Source: Sinorhizobium psoraleae (GTDB lineage Bacteria > Pseudomonadota > Alphaproteobacteria > Rhizobiales > Rhizobiaceae). From it: a DNA stretch of 64,000 nt. The position numbers were made by a program, and so were the translations under genes. Shown one piece after another: positions 17,299 to 26,364 of this stretch; the stretch's first letter is position 1; every line of letters starts with the position of its first letter. The notes below the pieces were generated by a model. That model did not search any database. It was not told where the DNA came from and worked only from the letters and a program-made list of their open reading frames with translations. The DNA lies in the NCBI RefSeq assembly GCF_013283645.1, contig NZ_JABEKV010000006.1:62001-126000 (forward strand), written 5' to 3'.

Positions 17299-18336
17299 AT
17301 GACCCAGCGGGTTAAGCTGGCCGTACTTGGCGCAGGCCTCATCGGTAAGCGCCATATTCAGCACGTCCTGACCGAGCCCTCGGCGCAACTCAGTGCCGTG
17401 GTCGATCCCACCCCGGTTGGCGAGACCATTGCCAGGGAAGCCGGCGTGAAGTGGTTTACAAGCTTCGCACAGATGATTGCCGCAGACCGACCTGACGGGA
17501 TCATCGTGGCTACGCCCAACCAGGCTCACGTCCAGAACGGGTTGGAAGCCGTTGAAGCCGGCGTTCCCGCACTCATCGAGAAGCCTATCGCCGACGACAT
17601 TATATCCGGGGAAAAGCTGATCGCAGCTGCCGAGGCAAAAGGTGTTCCTCTTTTGACCGGCCATCACCGCCGACACAATCCGGTGATGCAGAAGGCAAAG
17701 GAAATCATCGAAAGCGGGAAGCTCGGCCGCGTTCTTGTTGTCAATGCGATGTTCTGGCTGTTCAAGCCCGACGATTACTTCGACATCTCGTGGCGTCGTG
17801 AGCGCGGTGCGGGGCCGGTTTTCCTCAATCTCATCCACGATGTCGATAATCTGCGTTACCTTTTCGGCGATGTGGCCGCGGTTCAGGCACGCGAGTCCAA
17901 CGCAGTGCGCGGCAACGCAGTTGAGGAAACGGCTGTGATCCTGATCGAGTTCAAGAATGGAGTTTTGGGAACTGCAACAGTCTCGGACTCGGTGGTCGCA
18001 CCGTGGAGCTGGGAGATGACAACGGGAGAGAATCCGGCCTATCCTAGAACCGAGCAATCCTGTTACATGATCGGAGGAACGCACGGGTCGCTGGCTGTTC
18101 CGTCGCTCGAGGTCTGGCGCAATCCTGGTAAACGCAGCTGGTGGGAGCCACTTGACCAAAAGCGTATCGAGGTCGACGACGAGGACCCGCTCGTCCTGCA
18201 GATCCGGCAATTCTGCAAGGTGATCCGCCGAGCCGAACCGCCGCTTGTCAGCGGGCGTGAGGGGCTCGAAACCTTAAGGGTAATCGATGCGGTAAAACGC
18301 TCGGCGGCAACGGGAGAACGTATTGAGTTGAACTGA
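17299..18336 (+). CDS. Gfo/Idh/MocA-family oxidoreductase
   Basis: NAD(P)-dependent oxidoreductase of 345 aa. The N-terminal Rossmann domain starts VKLAVLGAGLIGKRHIQHVL; the family motif EKPIADD lies near residues 95-101, and the conserved HHRRHNP near 118-124 belongs to the C-terminal beta-sheet domain. Members act on sugars, inositols and some cyclic polyols, so a hydroaromatic alcohol is possible. GAGG lies close upstream of the ATG at 17299; GTG at 17293 is also in frame. Last gene of the ten-gene operon. Confidence 0.88.
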   Translation: MTQRVKLAVLGAGLIGKRHIQHVLTEPSAQLSAVVDPTPVGETIAREAGVKWFTSFAQMIAADRPDGIIVATPNQAHVQNGLEAVEAGVPALIEKPIADDIISGEKLIAAAEAKGVPLLTGHHRRHNPVMQKAKEIIESGKLGRVLVVNAMFWLFKPDDYFDISWRRERGAGPVFLNLIHDVDNLRYLFGDVAAVQARESNAVRGNAVEETAVILIEFKNGVLGTATVSDSVVAPWSWEMTTGENPAYPRTEQSCYMIGGTHGSLAVPSLEVWRNPGKRSWWEPLDQKRIEVDDEDPLVLQIRQFCKVIRRAEPPLVSGREGLETLRVIDAVKRSAATGERIELN

Positions 18337-18542
18337 CGCCTGAGCAATGTGTAACGCAACGGCCTGCTCGCCCTTCGCGTCTCCTTGCATCCGATGCGAG
18401 GAGAACGCCGGCTCAACACCGACGAACGAGCAGTTGCGGCGGTCCTGTTTTCGAGCGCTTCTGTTCGAGATCGCTGGCAGTTAAGCCACTTCGACATTCC
18501 TGAAATCGGCTGCATGCGCCGCATGTCGGATAGCTGGCCACG

Positions 18543-18738
18543 CTCGGCTTAGGCATCGCCCTTCTGGCGGACGAAATCGTCGCCGAGGATTTGGCCGATG
18601 GCCGTCTGCGTCACGTGCTGCCGCACTGTCTTCGCCGCCATCGAAACGCGCCCGCTTCCGGCAACGACGCAACGCTTCATCGAATTTCTGGGTGACTGGT
18701 TGGAGCCGACTCAGGCGAGAAATCAATGTCCGCCTTGA
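18543..18738 (+). pseudogene. LysR-family regulator, frameshifted C-terminal fragment
   Basis: Plus-strand translation from 18543 reads LGLGIALLADEIVAEDLADG then RLRHVLP, the end of a LysR effector domain. A second frame continues PATTQRFIEFLGDWLEP to a stop at 18738. In intact relatives the two parts are joined (RVLPxW...LPAKVRxFIDFL), so this is a broken remnant. No DNA-binding domain is seen. It lies between the catabolic operon and the conjugation genes and may mark an old junction. Confidence 0.65.
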
Positions 18739-19041
18739 GCGTACCTTTTGTCATTCGGTACTTGGGTCCGGATGTCCGCAACGGGTCGAAACGCGACCTT
18801 CTCGAAGGCCGCACGGTTATGCTGGAAATGTGCCTTGGCACGCCCGACGGTCATCACCGCCCGTACATGCACGGCGCCGCCACTTGCGCCTGAAGCTCGT
18901 ACGGGGATGATGATCAAGTTGCGCGACGGCCTGTATTTATGCGCCTAGTCCACCGATTCTTCTCCCTACCCCTTTGGCGGCTTGAACACGCCGATCAATA
19001 TTTCCGATCTTGGCGCCAAGTGCCGTCAAGAAAGTCGGAGC
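18739..19041. other. Gap upstream of traG without recognisable gene
   Basis: Short overlapping frames exist on both strands but none has a ribosome binding site or a known pattern. The relaxase and transfer-origin genes usually found beside traG in rhizobial plasmids are absent here. Confidence 0.4.
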
Positions 19042-21027
19042 ATGTCCGCGACCAAGATCCTCTGGGGCCAGATTCTCGCCGTCTTCCTGATCGTGCTCGC
19101 CATGGCCTGGGCAGCAACGCAATGGACAGCGTGGCAGCTCGGCTTTCAGCCGCAGCTTGGTAGACCCTGGTTCGCGTTCGCCGGTATGCCCGTCTATTAT
19201 CCGCCCTCGATTTTCTGGTGGTGGTACTTCTATGACGCTTATGCGCCCGACGTTTTCTGGAAAGGCGGCATCATCGCAGCTTCCGGCGGTTTCATCGCCA
19301 TTGCGGTCGCCATCGGCATGTCGGTATGGCGGGCACGGGAAGCGAAGGACGTCGACACCTACGGCTCCGCCCGCTGGGCGCGCACCGATGAAGTTAAGGC
19401 CGCCGGCCTTCTCGGGCCTGACGGCGTCGTGCTCGGCAGCCTGGAACCGGATTACCTCCGCCATGATGGGCCAGAGCATGTGCTGTGCTTCGCCCCCACC
19501 CGATCCGGCAAAGGCGTAGGTCTCGTCGTCCCTTCGCTTCTAACTTGGCCAGGCTCGGCGATAGTCCACGACATCAAAGGTGAGAACTGGCAGCTCACTG
19601 CCGGCTTTCGGGCTCGACACGGTCGAGTGCTGCTGTTCGATCCGACGAATGCGAAATCCGCTGCCTACAACCCCCTGCTGGAAGTACGTCGGGGCGAATG
19701 GGAGGTGCGTGATGTCCAGAACATCGCCGACATCCTTGTCGATCCAGAAGGTTCACTCGAAAAACGAAACCACTGGGAGAAAACCAGTCACGCGCTGCTC
19801 GTGGGCGCTATACTCCACGTCCTGTACGCCGAACCCGACAAGACCCTCGCCGGCGTCGCCGCATTTCTATCCGATCCGAAGCGGCCCATCGAGTCCACCC
19901 TCGCCGCTATGATGAAGACCGCGCATCTCGGCGAGGCAGGCCCCCACCCCGTCATCGCGAGTGCCGCACGCGAGTTGCTGAACAAGTCGGACAACGAGCG
20001 CTCCGGCGTGCTCTCGACCGCCATGTCGTTCCTCGGGCTCTATCGCGACCCGGTCGTCGCCGAAGTGACGCGACGCTGCGACTGGCGAATAGCCGATGTC
20101 GTTGGCGGCGATCGGCCCACCACCCTCTACCTGGTCGTCCCGCCCTCTGACATCAACCGGACGAAACCGCTCATCCGGCTGATCCTCAATCAGATCGGCC
20201 GGCGCCTCACGGAAGACTTGCAAGCAAAAACCGGCCGCCACCGTCTCCTGCTCATGCTCGACGAGTTCCCGGCACTCGGCCGGCTCGACTTCTTCGAGAG
20301 CGCCCTCGCCTTCATGGCGGGATATGGCCTCAAGAGCTTCCTGATCGCGCAGTCGCTCAACCAGATCGAGAAAGCCTACGGCCCCAACAATTCGATCCTC
20401 GACAACTGCCATGTGCGCGTCTCCTTCGCGACCAATGACGAGCGCACAGCAAAGCGTGTCTCCGATGCCTTGGGCACCGCCACCGAGATGCGTGCGATGA
20501 AGAACTATGCCGGGCACCGCCTCTCGCCATGGCTCGGCCACCTGATGGTCTCGCGTTCGGAAACGGCCCGTCCCCTCCTGACACCCGGCGAGGTGATGCA
20601 GCTTCCGCCTGCCGATGAGATCATCATGGTTGCAGGGACACCGCCAATCCGCGCCAAGAAGGTCCGCTACTATGAAGATCCTCGACTTGTGGAGCGCATC
20701 TTGCCGCCACCCCAACTCAACGGCGGCAACGGCCCAAGTCCCGACGACTGGAGCACCTTACCTCTTCCGCGCCGGTTCAGCGTTGAACCCGCTCCCTTGG
20801 AAGTAAATGGCAATGGAGAGGATGCGACCGGTTCAGAGCGCCGCCAGCAGCCCGAGTTGAATCTCACCCGCACGATCGAGAAGCAAGAGCCGATTGACAA
20901 CGAGTTCGACTACGACCTGCCGGAGGATGCGCAGGAAGACGCAGACCGAAACCGTCGCATGGGCCGGCTCATGCAAGGTGTTGCCCGTCAGGCTGCACTC
21001 GACCCGAATGACGGAATGGAGTTGTGA
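19042..21027 (+). CDS. traG: Conjugal transfer coupling protein TraG (VirD4 family)
   Basis: Inner-membrane ATPase of 661 aa that links the relaxosome to the type IV secretion channel. Two N-terminal membrane segments (about residues 8-25 and 75-95) precede the nucleotide-binding region. Walker A is APTRSGKGVGL near 151-161 and Walker B LLLMLDEFPALGRL lies near 404-418, followed by AQSLNQIEKAYG. The frame runs back to a TTG at 18982, but the ATG at 19042 gives the normal family length. The next small gene begins at or just after its stop. A relaxase gene is not in this window. Confidence 0.95.
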   Translation: MSATKILWGQILAVFLIVLAMAWAATQWTAWQLGFQPQLGRPWFAFAGMPVYYPPSIFWWWYFYDAYAPDVFWKGGIIAASGGFIAIAVAIGMSVWRAREAKDVDTYGSARWARTDEVKAAGLLGPDGVVLGSLEPDYLRHDGPEHVLCFAPTRSGKGVGLVVPSLLTWPGSAIVHDIKGENWQLTAGFRARHGRVLLFDPTNAKSAAYNPLLEVRRGEWEVRDVQNIADILVDPEGSLEKRNHWEKTSHALLVGAILHVLYAEPDKTLAGVAAFLSDPKRPIESTLAAMMKTAHLGEAGPHPVIASAARELLNKSDNERSGVLSTAMSFLGLYRDPVVAEVTRRCDWRIADVVGGDRPTTLYLVVPPSDINRTKPLIRLILNQIGRRLTEDLQAKTGRHRLLLMLDEFPALGRLDFFESALAFMAGYGLKSFLIAQSLNQIEKAYGPNNSILDNCHVRVSFATNDERTAKRVSDALGTATEMRAMKNYAGHRLSPWLGHLMVSRSETARPLLTPGEVMQLPPADEIIMVAGTPPIRAKKVRYYEDPRLVERILPPPQLNGGNGPSPDDWSTLPLPRRFSVEPAPLEVNGNGEDATGSERRQQPELNLTRTIEKQEPIDNEFDYDLPEDAQEDADRNRRMGRLMQGVARQAALDPNDGMEL

Positions 21028-21035
21028 AACACGCG

Positions 21036-21470
21036 ATGACGAAAGCTCCCAAGAAACAGCGTCTCTCCGTCTATCTCGACCCACCCGTTATGAAGGCACT
21101 TGTCGAATATGCGGCGCGCCGCAATCAATCGCGCTCGCTCGTCGCCGAAGCCTCCATCGCCTCCTTCCTCTTTCCCGATGCGGCGGAGCGCCAGGAGGCC
21201 GCGACCACACGGCGGCTCGATCAGCTCGATCGACGTATGACCCGGCTGGAACGAGATCTCGGCATAGCGGTCGAGACGCTCGCTGTATTTGTGCGCTTCT
21301 GGCTGACCACCAATCCCCCATTACCCGAACCGGCGCAAGCCGCCGCGCGAGCCAAAGCGGGCGAACGCTACGATGCCTTCGTCGCTGCCCTGGGGCGCCG
21401 TCTCGCCAAGGGCCCTCAGCTGAGGCAGGAGATTTCAGAGGATGTCGCGGCGCTGCCGACAGAGGATTAG
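21036..21470 (+). CDS. Small ribbon-helix-helix (CopG-like) protein of the traG-trb cluster
   Basis: Protein of 144 aa beginning KQRLSVYLDPPVMKALVEYA, a ribbon-helix-helix pattern with one beta strand and two helices. A helical linker (RRLDQLDRRMTRLERDLGI, coiled-coil-like) and a hydrophobic LAVFVRFWLTTNPPLP segment follow. Relatives sit between traG and trbB in alphaproteobacterial conjugation clusters and may regulate the operon. GTG at 21024, overlapping the traG stop, is an alternative start. Here its normal neighbour trbB is displaced about 7.8 kb downstream. Confidence 0.82.
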   Translation: MTKAPKKQRLSVYLDPPVMKALVEYAARRNQSRSLVAEASIASFLFPDAAERQEAATTRRLDQLDRRMTRLERDLGIAVETLAVFVRFWLTTNPPLPEPAQAAARAKAGERYDAFVAALGRRLAKGPQLRQEISEDVAALPTED

Positions 21471-21707
21471 GACTGGCTGCGGGGCAGGTTTCAACGGCTA
21501 GCATAAAAACGCCGTTGCGCCGGTTTCCGTCTTCGGCTTTGGAAAAGTGGAGAATGCCGAACAGCTCGGCGTGAACCTGCCCGCGATTGGTCCGCGGTGT
21601 CGACACGATCTCGCCGATCACGAGCGCAGAACTCATCTCGACGAGGGCCCACACATCGTCCATGTCCAGCATTAGCGTTACCGTTTCCCGCTACTCAGAG
21701 CCTTGGG

Positions 21708-22781
21708 CTAGTACCCGGTCATCTCAAGGTAGCCCCTCCCACGGACACTGCCCTCGAAGGCGATCGGTCCCTCCCAATACGGTATGGACGTTGACATCCA
21801 TGCTTGGTCGTTCAGAGGCTGGGTTGTGACGTCAAAGCCGCGACTTGGAATCCGAACGTTCCAGGAGACCGGTATTTGACGCCCCGCGACTTTGGCGGTA
21901 CGCGCGGGAACGATCTTCAGGGCTGCCGGCGGTAAGGGGTCCGGTCGCCCGTCGGCAGTGATCCAGGTGGCGGCGGTGAATCCCTCCCCCTCGTCTCTGA
22001 GACGGAAGCCCATCAGCTTCTCCCCTGTATCGAGGTGCAGCGAGAACCACTCCCAGCCGGTCTGGTCTTCCGCGAGCGGCTGTGACGACCATTCGCGGTC
22101 AAGCCAAGCCTTCCCCGTCACTGCGACATTCCCGGTCGGCAGCGAAAGCGAGCCAGTCACCGCATAGAACGGTTGCGAATAGTAGTAGCTGGCCTGTCCC
22201 GTCGCTGATTTCACTGAATAGCCGTTATCGCCCTGCGGCACCAGCGGGCCCGTGGCCAATAGGCGGAGTTCGTAGCCGAATTCCTCTGCCGTCGCAGTCA
22301 GGCGGATGTCGGCCAATTGATCCGCTCCCGGGACGGCATGTCCCGTCATCTGCCAGTCGTCGATCCAAGCCGAGAAGGGCCCCGTGACAACACCAGCCTG
22401 CCCCACTCCCCCGCGTGAAATGCGTTCGGCGGCGAAGTGATTCTCTGATGTGGTGACGGCTGCGTGACCCATCCAGAGCTGTGGGCTCGACCATCCGTTG
22501 GCCTCCGTTGGCGCAAGCGCTGACCGAAAAAGGGTCCACTGCGCTCCGTATTCAGTCCCGTCGGGAGCTTCAAGATTGGCCGTCAGATACCACCACTCTA
22601 TCCGGAAGTCCGGATGTGGGCCGTGGTCGGCAGGGAAACGGAACAGTAGGCCGGGCTTCGGCACCGAAAACCCTTCGGCCGCCGAGCCGAGGCCAGCAAA
22701 ACCCTGGTAGGCCGCTTGGCTTCCGGACAAGCTGGCCATGGTCGTTATCGCAAAAGCGATCGCTATCGATCTAACGCTCAT
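21708..22781 (-). CDS. attH: AttH-like / carotenoid 1,2-hydratase-family lipocalin-like protein
   Basis: Exported protein of 357 aa with a signal peptide (about residues 1-23, ending GSQAA). It contains two lipocalin-like domains of the AttH/CrtC type: HPDFRIEWWYLTANLEAPDG near 56-75 and WLDREWSSQPL...WEWFSLHLDTGEKLMGFRLR near 230-265. The family includes Agrobacterium AttH and hydroxyneurosporene hydratases. The gene overlaps the stop of the upstream permease by 11 bases, so it completes an AttE-FG-H-like cassette. The role is unproven, possibly a lipid-binding partner of the ABC permease. Confidence 0.85.
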   Translation of the reverse strand: MSVRSIAIAFAITTMASLSGSQAAYQGFAGLGSAAEGFSVPKPGLLFRFPADHGPHPDFRIEWWYLTANLEAPDGTEYGAQWTLFRSALAPTEANGWSSPQLWMGHAAVTTSENHFAAERISRGGVGQAGVVTGPFSAWIDDWQMTGHAVPGADQLADIRLTATAEEFGYELRLLATGPLVPQGDNGYSVKSATGQASYYYSQPFYAVTGSLSLPTGNVAVTGKAWLDREWSSQPLAEDQTGWEWFSLHLDTGEKLMGFRLRDEGEGFTAATWITADGRPDPLPPAALKIVPARTAKVAGRQIPVSWNVRIPSRGFDVTTQPLNDQAWMSTSIPYWEGPIAFEGSVRGRGYLEMTGY

Positions 22782-25182
22782 TGGCGAACACCTTCAGAAG
22801 TTCCGACGGCGCGATTCCCGCCAGCCGGCGAAGGGGGATGAATACCGAAACGACCGCAGCGGCGAGCGCAACGAGACCGAGCCTGCCCCACTCGTAAGGA
22901 AAGATATACATCGGCAGGCGCCAGCCGAAGGCTTCGACGTTCACCACCGCGAGAAGCACCCACGCCAGCGCCAGGCCGAGTGGCAAAGCGGCAATAAATG
23001 TCGCCAGCCAGAGCACCAGCGTCCTCAGAAGCTCGAGAAGAGCGAGATCGCGTCTTGTGACCCCCGTGGCCCACACGGGTGCAAGCTGCGGGAGGCGCAT
23101 TTCCGAAAGCGTGAGCAGGCTCGAGAACATAGCCAGTCCTGCGACCCCGAGCGTGAATATGTTCAACGCGCCGGTAACCAAGAATGTGCGATCGAAGATC
23201 CGCCGTGACTGCTCCTTGAGTGCCGCTTGGTCGACGATGTTCTCCGGTGGTAGCCCGAATTCGTCCGAGAGGCTCGAACGCAGATCCGCAACCTGATCAG
23301 GCTGGACTCGCAGACCGTAGCGCAGGCGTGAGACTTGCGGGTAGCGAAAGGTCAGGGCGTCTATTCCGGCGATGACCTGGCCCTTTGGGTTTCCGTAATC
23401 CGAATAGACGCCGACAACCGCCGCCTTCCAGTCGCTCGCCAAATCCAGCTCATCGCCGATGCGGAGCCGCTCCCGCCTCCAAAACTGTTCGTTGACCAAT
23501 ATCCCGTCACCGGACGCTACCCGATCCCAGACGTCCGGCGTGCCAACGAACAGCGGCCAGTGCTTCCTGTAGGTCGGATCGTCAACGACACCGAAGATCT
23601 GCACCGGCTGCCCCCGGATCTCGGCGTCTACGCTGGAGATCGGCAGCACCGATTCCACCCTCGTCGCGAGCCATGCCCTGAGCCTGTCTGCCTCGGATTC
23701 GTCCCGGGCGGCGACGTAAAGCTCCGCGGCGAGGCGTTGGTCGAGCCAGCCGACGAACGTGAGACGGAAGCTCGACACCATCGTTCCGACGCCTACGTTT
23801 GCCGCCAGCGCAAGAAGCAATGCCATGAGCGCAAGGGAAAGTCCCGGCAGCTGCTGCCGCGCGTCGGCCCATAACCACGTGACGAGCGCACGCGAAGACG
23901 TCCGCTGCATCAAGGTGAGAAATCCGGAGAGCACGGCGGGGAGAAGTAGCGCCGCGCCGAGCAGCAGACAGCCAAGCACGCCAAAGCCCGCCTGGAGTCC
24001 ATCGACCCACAGAAGAAGAGCTCCCGAGAGGGCGAGCAAAGCCGCAGCGGCGAGCACCTGAAACCGCCGCCCCTTTTCCGACGATCGCCCCCAGGCCTGA
24101 GGCTGAGCCGCCGCCAGCAGGGGCACCCTCATCAAGCGCAACAGGCTCTGTGTCGACGAAACCAATGTTCCGGCCAATGCGATGGCAAAGCCCGATACCC
24201 ACCACTCCGGCCGTAGAGAAAGCGTGCCGGGCACGCTGGCTTCGTAGAGACCTTCGAGGGTTGCGGCCACTCCGGGTAGCAGCAGCGACGCGACTAGATA
24301 TCCAATTGCGATACCCACCGCCCCCGCGGCAACGGCGAAGAAGACAAGCTCAGCGAGCAGCAGGACCGCAAGCCTGCTCAATGAAACGCCAAGGCAGCGA
24401 AGCGTCCTGAAGGTCGGCCGCCGTTGCTCGAAGGCGAGACCGATCGTCGAGTACACTATTAACAACCCTACCGCGAAGGCGAGAAAACCGAAGGCCGTCA
24501 AATTGAGATGGAAGCTCTCGGTAAGATGCTTCACTTCGGTTTGTGCATTCGGCTCGCGAACCGAGAGCGCCGGAACAAGCCTTCCGAGCGGCTCCAGACC
24601 GGGACGTTGCTCTTCGGCGATCACAATCCGACTGAGTTCGCCGTCTCTTCTCAATAGCCTCTGGGCCAAGCCAATATCGATGAACGCGGCGCCGTCGAGC
24701 ATCCGATCCGAAACACGCAATGCGAGGCCGGTCTGCCCTCGGATCTTCTCCGCTGTTTTAGGAGAGACGACCAGCATGCCCGGAGGCGTGATGAAGGAAA
24801 ACAGCTCCCCGGCATTTTCCAGATCGACGCTGTTTGTCTCCGCGGGCATCGTCAGTGGCTCTATGCCGATCACCCTTAACCGGGTGGCTCCGAACCGATA
24901 TTCCCCTTCCAAGACTGGCGACACGTTCCAACCCGCACGTCTGAGCCGCACGAACGCCGACTCAGGAATCGCGAGGCCGTTTGGAGACACCAGGTTCGCC
25001 AACCCGTTCTGGTCGAGCACAGCCGCGGCGCGGGCGTAGCTCGCGCGGGCTTCTGCGTTGATCGCCTGCACTCCGGACCACAGGGCCGTCGCCAGCGCCA
25101 GGCCCGACAAGAGAGCGCCAAGTTGCAGCGGCCGTTGTCGCCAGTGAGACAGAAGTGCCGTGGCTGCGGTCCACATTGTCAT
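22771..25182 (-). CDS. FtsX-family ABC transporter permease (AttF/AttG-like, fused)
   Basis: Large membrane protein of 803 aa of the FtsX/MacB type. The first membrane helix (about residues 15-35) precedes a periplasmic domain up to about 220. Three helices follow near 225-360, further helices near 375-425 and 440-465, a second periplasmic domain, and three C-terminal helices after about residue 670. This duplicated FtsX layout matches permeases that extract lipids or lipoproteins. It overlaps the ATPase stop by 4 bases. In Agrobacterium the attF and attG permease genes are separate, so this would correspond to a fused form. Confidence 0.86.
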   Translation of the reverse strand: MTMWTAATALLSHWRQRPLQLGALLSGLALATALWSGVQAINAEARASYARAAAVLDQNGLANLVSPNGLAIPESAFVRLRRAGWNVSPVLEGEYRFGATRLRVIGIEPLTMPAETNSVDLENAGELFSFITPPGMLVVSPKTAEKIRGQTGLALRVSDRMLDGAAFIDIGLAQRLLRRDGELSRIVIAEEQRPGLEPLGRLVPALSVREPNAQTEVKHLTESFHLNLTAFGFLAFAVGLLIVYSTIGLAFEQRRPTFRTLRCLGVSLSRLAVLLLAELVFFAVAAGAVGIAIGYLVASLLLPGVAATLEGLYEASVPGTLSLRPEWWVSGFAIALAGTLVSSTQSLLRLMRVPLLAAAQPQAWGRSSEKGRRFQVLAAAALLALSGALLLWVDGLQAGFGVLGCLLLGAALLLPAVLSGFLTLMQRTSSRALVTWLWADARQQLPGLSLALMALLLALAANVGVGTMVSSFRLTFVGWLDQRLAAELYVAARDESEADRLRAWLATRVESVLPISSVDAEIRGQPVQIFGVVDDPTYRKHWPLFVGTPDVWDRVASGDGILVNEQFWRRERLRIGDELDLASDWKAAVVGVYSDYGNPKGQVIAGIDALTFRYPQVSRLRYGLRVQPDQVADLRSSLSDEFGLPPENIVDQAALKEQSRRIFDRTFLVTGALNIFTLGVAGLAMFSSLLTLSEMRLPQLAPVWATGVTRRDLALLELLRTLVLWLATFIAALPLGLALAWVLLAVVNVEAFGWRLPMYIFPYEWGRLGLVALAAAVVSVFIPLRRLAGIAPSELLKVFANER

Positions 25183-25835
25183 TCGATCTTCCCGGATCGC
25201 AAATGCACCTGCCGGTCGAGCCTGTCCGCCAGTCTTTGCGAGTGTGTCACCAGGAGCAGCGTCGATCCGGTTTCCTTCGAAAGTGAGAGCATCAGTTCCA
25301 GGACGACGTCTCCGTTGGCCTCGTCCAGATTTCCTGTGGGTTCATCTGCCAGAATCAACCCGGGACGTGCGGCAAGGGTTCGCCCGATCGCCACCCGCTG
25401 CTGCTGCCCGGTGGAAAGCTGCTCGGGATATCTGGTCAGCAATGTCCCTATTCCGAGGTGCTCCACGAGTTCAATTTCCCATTTTGTATCGTGGCGTCCC
25501 GCAAGCTTGGCGTGGAAAGCGATGTTCGCGGCCACGTCTAATGACGGGACAAGGTTGAACTGCTGAAACGCGATGCCGACTTCTGTTCGCCTATAAGCGG
25601 CGCGTTCCCGCTCGTTCAGCTTGGAAATGTCTCGACCCCCGATCACGATCTCGCCTGAGTCCGGGCGGTCAAGGCCGGCTACGAGATGCAGGAGAGTGCT
25701 CTTTCCGCTACCAGACTCCCCCGTCAGGGCAACGCTGTCTCCGGCTCCGAGATCGAGGTTGATCCCTTTCAGCACGTCAAGCCGCCCTTCGGCAGTCTCA
25801 TAGGATTTCCAAAGATTGCGGAGAGCGATCACCAT
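25179..25835 (-). CDS. ABC transporter ATP-binding protein, LolD/AttE-like
   Basis: ATPase of 218 aa of the LolD/MacB group. Walker A is [15 protein letters not shown] near residues 38-52, the signature [16 protein letters not shown] near 142-157, Walker B LILADEPTGNLD near 162-173, and the switch His in LLVTHSQRLADRL. The serine-threonine variation in the signature (LSTGQ rather than LSGGQ) is seen in the family. First gene of the ATPase-permease-AttH cassette inserted in the tra/trb region. Confidence 0.92.
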   Translation of the reverse strand: MVIALRNLWKSYETAEGRLDVLKGINLDLGAGDSVALTGESGSGKSTLLHLVAGLDRPDSGEIVIGGRDISKLNERERAAYRRTEVGIAFQQFNLVPSLDVAANIAFHAKLAGRHDTKWEIELVEHLGIGTLLTRYPEQLSTGQQQRVAIGRTLAARPGLILADEPTGNLDEANGDVVLELMLSLSKETGSTLLLVTHSQRLADRLDRQVHLRSGKIE

Positions 25836-26010
25836 GGGGCGGCCATGAACGGGACGATTGCACTTATGTAACTCTCTGCGGCCGCCTGAAAAGGCCTACG
25901 GTGAGGCGATGCGAATGCAGAGCTCTTCGATCGTCAAGTTCTTCGAAAAACGGCTCGTCTGTCGAAGCATAACAAGCCGTTTTCGAGGCCTCCCGTCCTG
26001 GTTCGGCTCC

Positions 26011-26364
26011 TCATTTATCGACCAGTTCCACAACTGTGCGGGTCCCTACGTCAGCGATCACGCGCTTGTCGTTCACCAGCGCAGAGCCTGCGGGGACCAC
26101 GGTGAGAAACACCGTGTCCGGGACCGGCACGCCGATCGCAATCCGCTCTTGAACGACGAGCGCATGCGATGGAAGCGGCTGCGCCACAACAAAGTCGACG
26201 ACCCTCGGCGGCGGGTCGATTACCGCACCACCCGTCGCTCCCGCGGCTTCAGTGGCGTCCTCCGCCACCCCGACGGTCGCTACGCGGTTCTCAGATGTAT
26301 CGTGGGCTACAGCAGGCGCGGCCACCAAGAAAATCAACCCAACAGCGACCACGAATCCCGTCAT
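26011..26364 (-). CDS. Small exported DUF1236-family protein
   Basis: Protein of 117 aa with a signal peptide (MTGFVVAVGLIFLVAAP then AVA). An Ala/Thr-rich linker is followed by a C-terminal DUF1236-like domain: VPVPDTVFLTVVPAGSALV then NDKRVIADVGTRTVVELVDK. Such proteins are common in Rhizobiales and probably sit in the periplasm; their function is unknown. GGAG lies 10 bases before the ATG at 26364. The longer frame to 26484 is not needed. No operon partner is visible. Confidence 0.72.
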   Translation of the reverse strand: MTGFVVAVGLIFLVAAPAVAHDTSENRVATVGVAEDATEAAGATGGAVIDPPPRVVDFVVAQPLPSHALVVQERIAIGVPVPDTVFLTVVPAGSALVNDKRVIADVGTRTVVELVDK

